In this document: positions 63,080 through 64,000 of the stretch, piece by piece
Layout of the letters: each line of letters opens with the position of its first letter
Position numbering within the stretch: position 1 is the first letter of the stretch
DNA from: Symbiodinium natans
Lineage: Eukaryota; Sar; Dinophyceae; Suessiales; Symbiodiniaceae
Assembly: GCA_905221605.1 (NCBI GenBank)
Contig: CAJNDS010001857.1
Span: 568,293-632,292 of the forward strand
Length of the DNA: 64,000 nt
Direction: 5' to 3'
Notes under the pieces: generated by a model
What the model was told of the DNA's origin: nothing
Databases searched by the model: none
What the model saw: the letters and a program-made list of their open reading frames with translations, nothing else
Translations under genes and position numbers: made by a program

Positions 63080-63400
63080 TGTTTAGGGTTTAGGGTTTAG
63101 GGTTTAGGGTTTAGGGTATAGGTTTTAGGGTTTTGGGTTTAGGGTTTAGGCTCGCGGGGTCAAAAAGGGTTTAGGGGGTTTAGGGTATAGGGTTTTGGGT
63201 TTAGGGTTTAAATGATTTAGGGTTTAGGCTTTATAAGGTTTAGGGTTTAGGGTTTGGGGAAGGTTTGGGGTCTAGGGCTTCCCGGCCGACGATCCAAGCC
63301 CGGATGAGAAGGTTGCCTGTGATATGATGGGGAAGATGGGTTTAGGGTATAGGGTTGAGGGTTTAGGGTTTAGGATTTAGGGTTTAGGGTTTAGGGATCC
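63080..63400. repeat. Irregular TTTAGGG tracts
   Basis: Several short TTTAGGG runs with TATAGGG and TTTTGGG variants, broken by about 30-50 bp of other sequence. Confidence 0.9.
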
Positions 63401-64000
63401 TGCATTTCTTCCTGTTCTTCCTCGGTATTTGCGACAGTTCTCCCACTTTCTCCAGCGCCCAATTTCGGACTGTAGTTGCACTTCGCAGTTTACCGCTTCC
63501 TCATTTGTCTACTCTATGCGTTTCCTTGTGTGTTTTTTGTTTTGCACATTTCGCAGCTTCGCTTTTGCTTTCGGAAGGGCTTTGGGCATTTCATGGTTTC
63601 GGAGGCTTTTCGCGTTTTTGGCGATTTGATTTTGTGTATTCCGGGTTCAACTTCTCACGTTCCTCGCTTTTTGCAGGTCTTTTGGCGTTTCATGGCTTAG
63701 GTTGCCTGGCTTCAGGGTTTAAGGGTTTAGGGTGTAGGGTTTAGGGTTTACGGTTTATCAGCACCCGGAAGTGCCCGATCGTTTTAAAAAGTCAAAGAAG
63801 AGAGGGGAAATCAGTGCGTTCATACTATCTTCTCTCCATTAACAATGCAATCACAAAACCTGTTCCCCAAGTGCAAGCCCAGAACCTCCATCCGCAAAAC
63901 CTCCGAAGCATGTGTTCGCAAAGGCAGTTCTGAGCAAGCCCCCAAAAGAGCAGTGCAAGCCCAAAACCTCAACTGTCAAAATCTCCGAAGCTTCACTCAT
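63401..64000. other. Right end of window, unique
   Basis: 63400-63710 is T-rich with overlapping plus frames rich in Phe/Cys and no domain. From 63730, GTGCAAGCCCA(G/A)AACCTC occurs at about 63869 and 63954. No telomeric end is reached. Confidence 0.4.

Noticed and set aside
62243-64000. Right end of the window as a chromosome end
   Set aside because: Telomeric tracts are in mixed orientation and the last 240 bp are unique sequence.

Overview
The window looks like dinoflagellate nuclear DNA. The evidence is: thousands of bases of plant/dinoflagellate-type telomeric heptamer (TTTAGGG/CCCTAAA) scattered internally from end to end; a head-to-tail array of near-identical genes on one strand; introns whose ends are inverted repeats flanked by short direct repeats, one using a GA donor; and a relic resembling the dinoflagellate spliced leader upstream of each repeated gene. 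I saw no bacterial operons, rRNA or convincing tRNA genes. Species cannot be named from sequence alone.

Layout. Positions 1-16460 hold five tandem copies (3.1-4.1 kb each, all +) of a gene for a multi-pass membrane protein with a cysteine-rich, ShKT-like C-terminal part. Units 4 and 5 (9046-11825, 13143-15922) have intact four-exon models of 812 codons. Unit 1 (truncated by the window) and unit 2 share an in-frame 1,044-bp deletion, and unit 2 also has two frameshifts. Unit 3 is broken by a 122-bp deletion in exon 2. Each spacer carries telomeric arrays, a spliced-leader-like relic and a foldback transposon-like hairpin. The last, degenerate spacer (about 16443) preserves the uninserted site of that hairpin with its TTTCA target, which is the cleanest mobile-element proof in the window.

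From 16.5 kb to the end there is no long gene. Short GC-rich islands of 50-190 bp with protein-like open frames and plausible splice signals sit between telomeric arrays; several have CCCTAAA on the left and TTTAGGG on the right. I read these as exons or exon remnants whose introns are filled by telomeric repeats. One encodes an EF-hand-like calcium loop (22992-23030) and one a signal-peptide-like start (43024). These calls are individually weak. The remainder is foldback elements of several families, minisatellites, poly-G/poly-C tracts, AT-rich microsatellites and homogenised variants of the telomeric heptamer.

Main conclusions: (1) all three introns of the repeated gene look like introner-type insertions, and their removal restores a single frame; (2) a non-autonomous hairpin family has an empty site in the same array; (3) telomeric arrays probably occupy introns; (4) the array shows gene duplication with decay.
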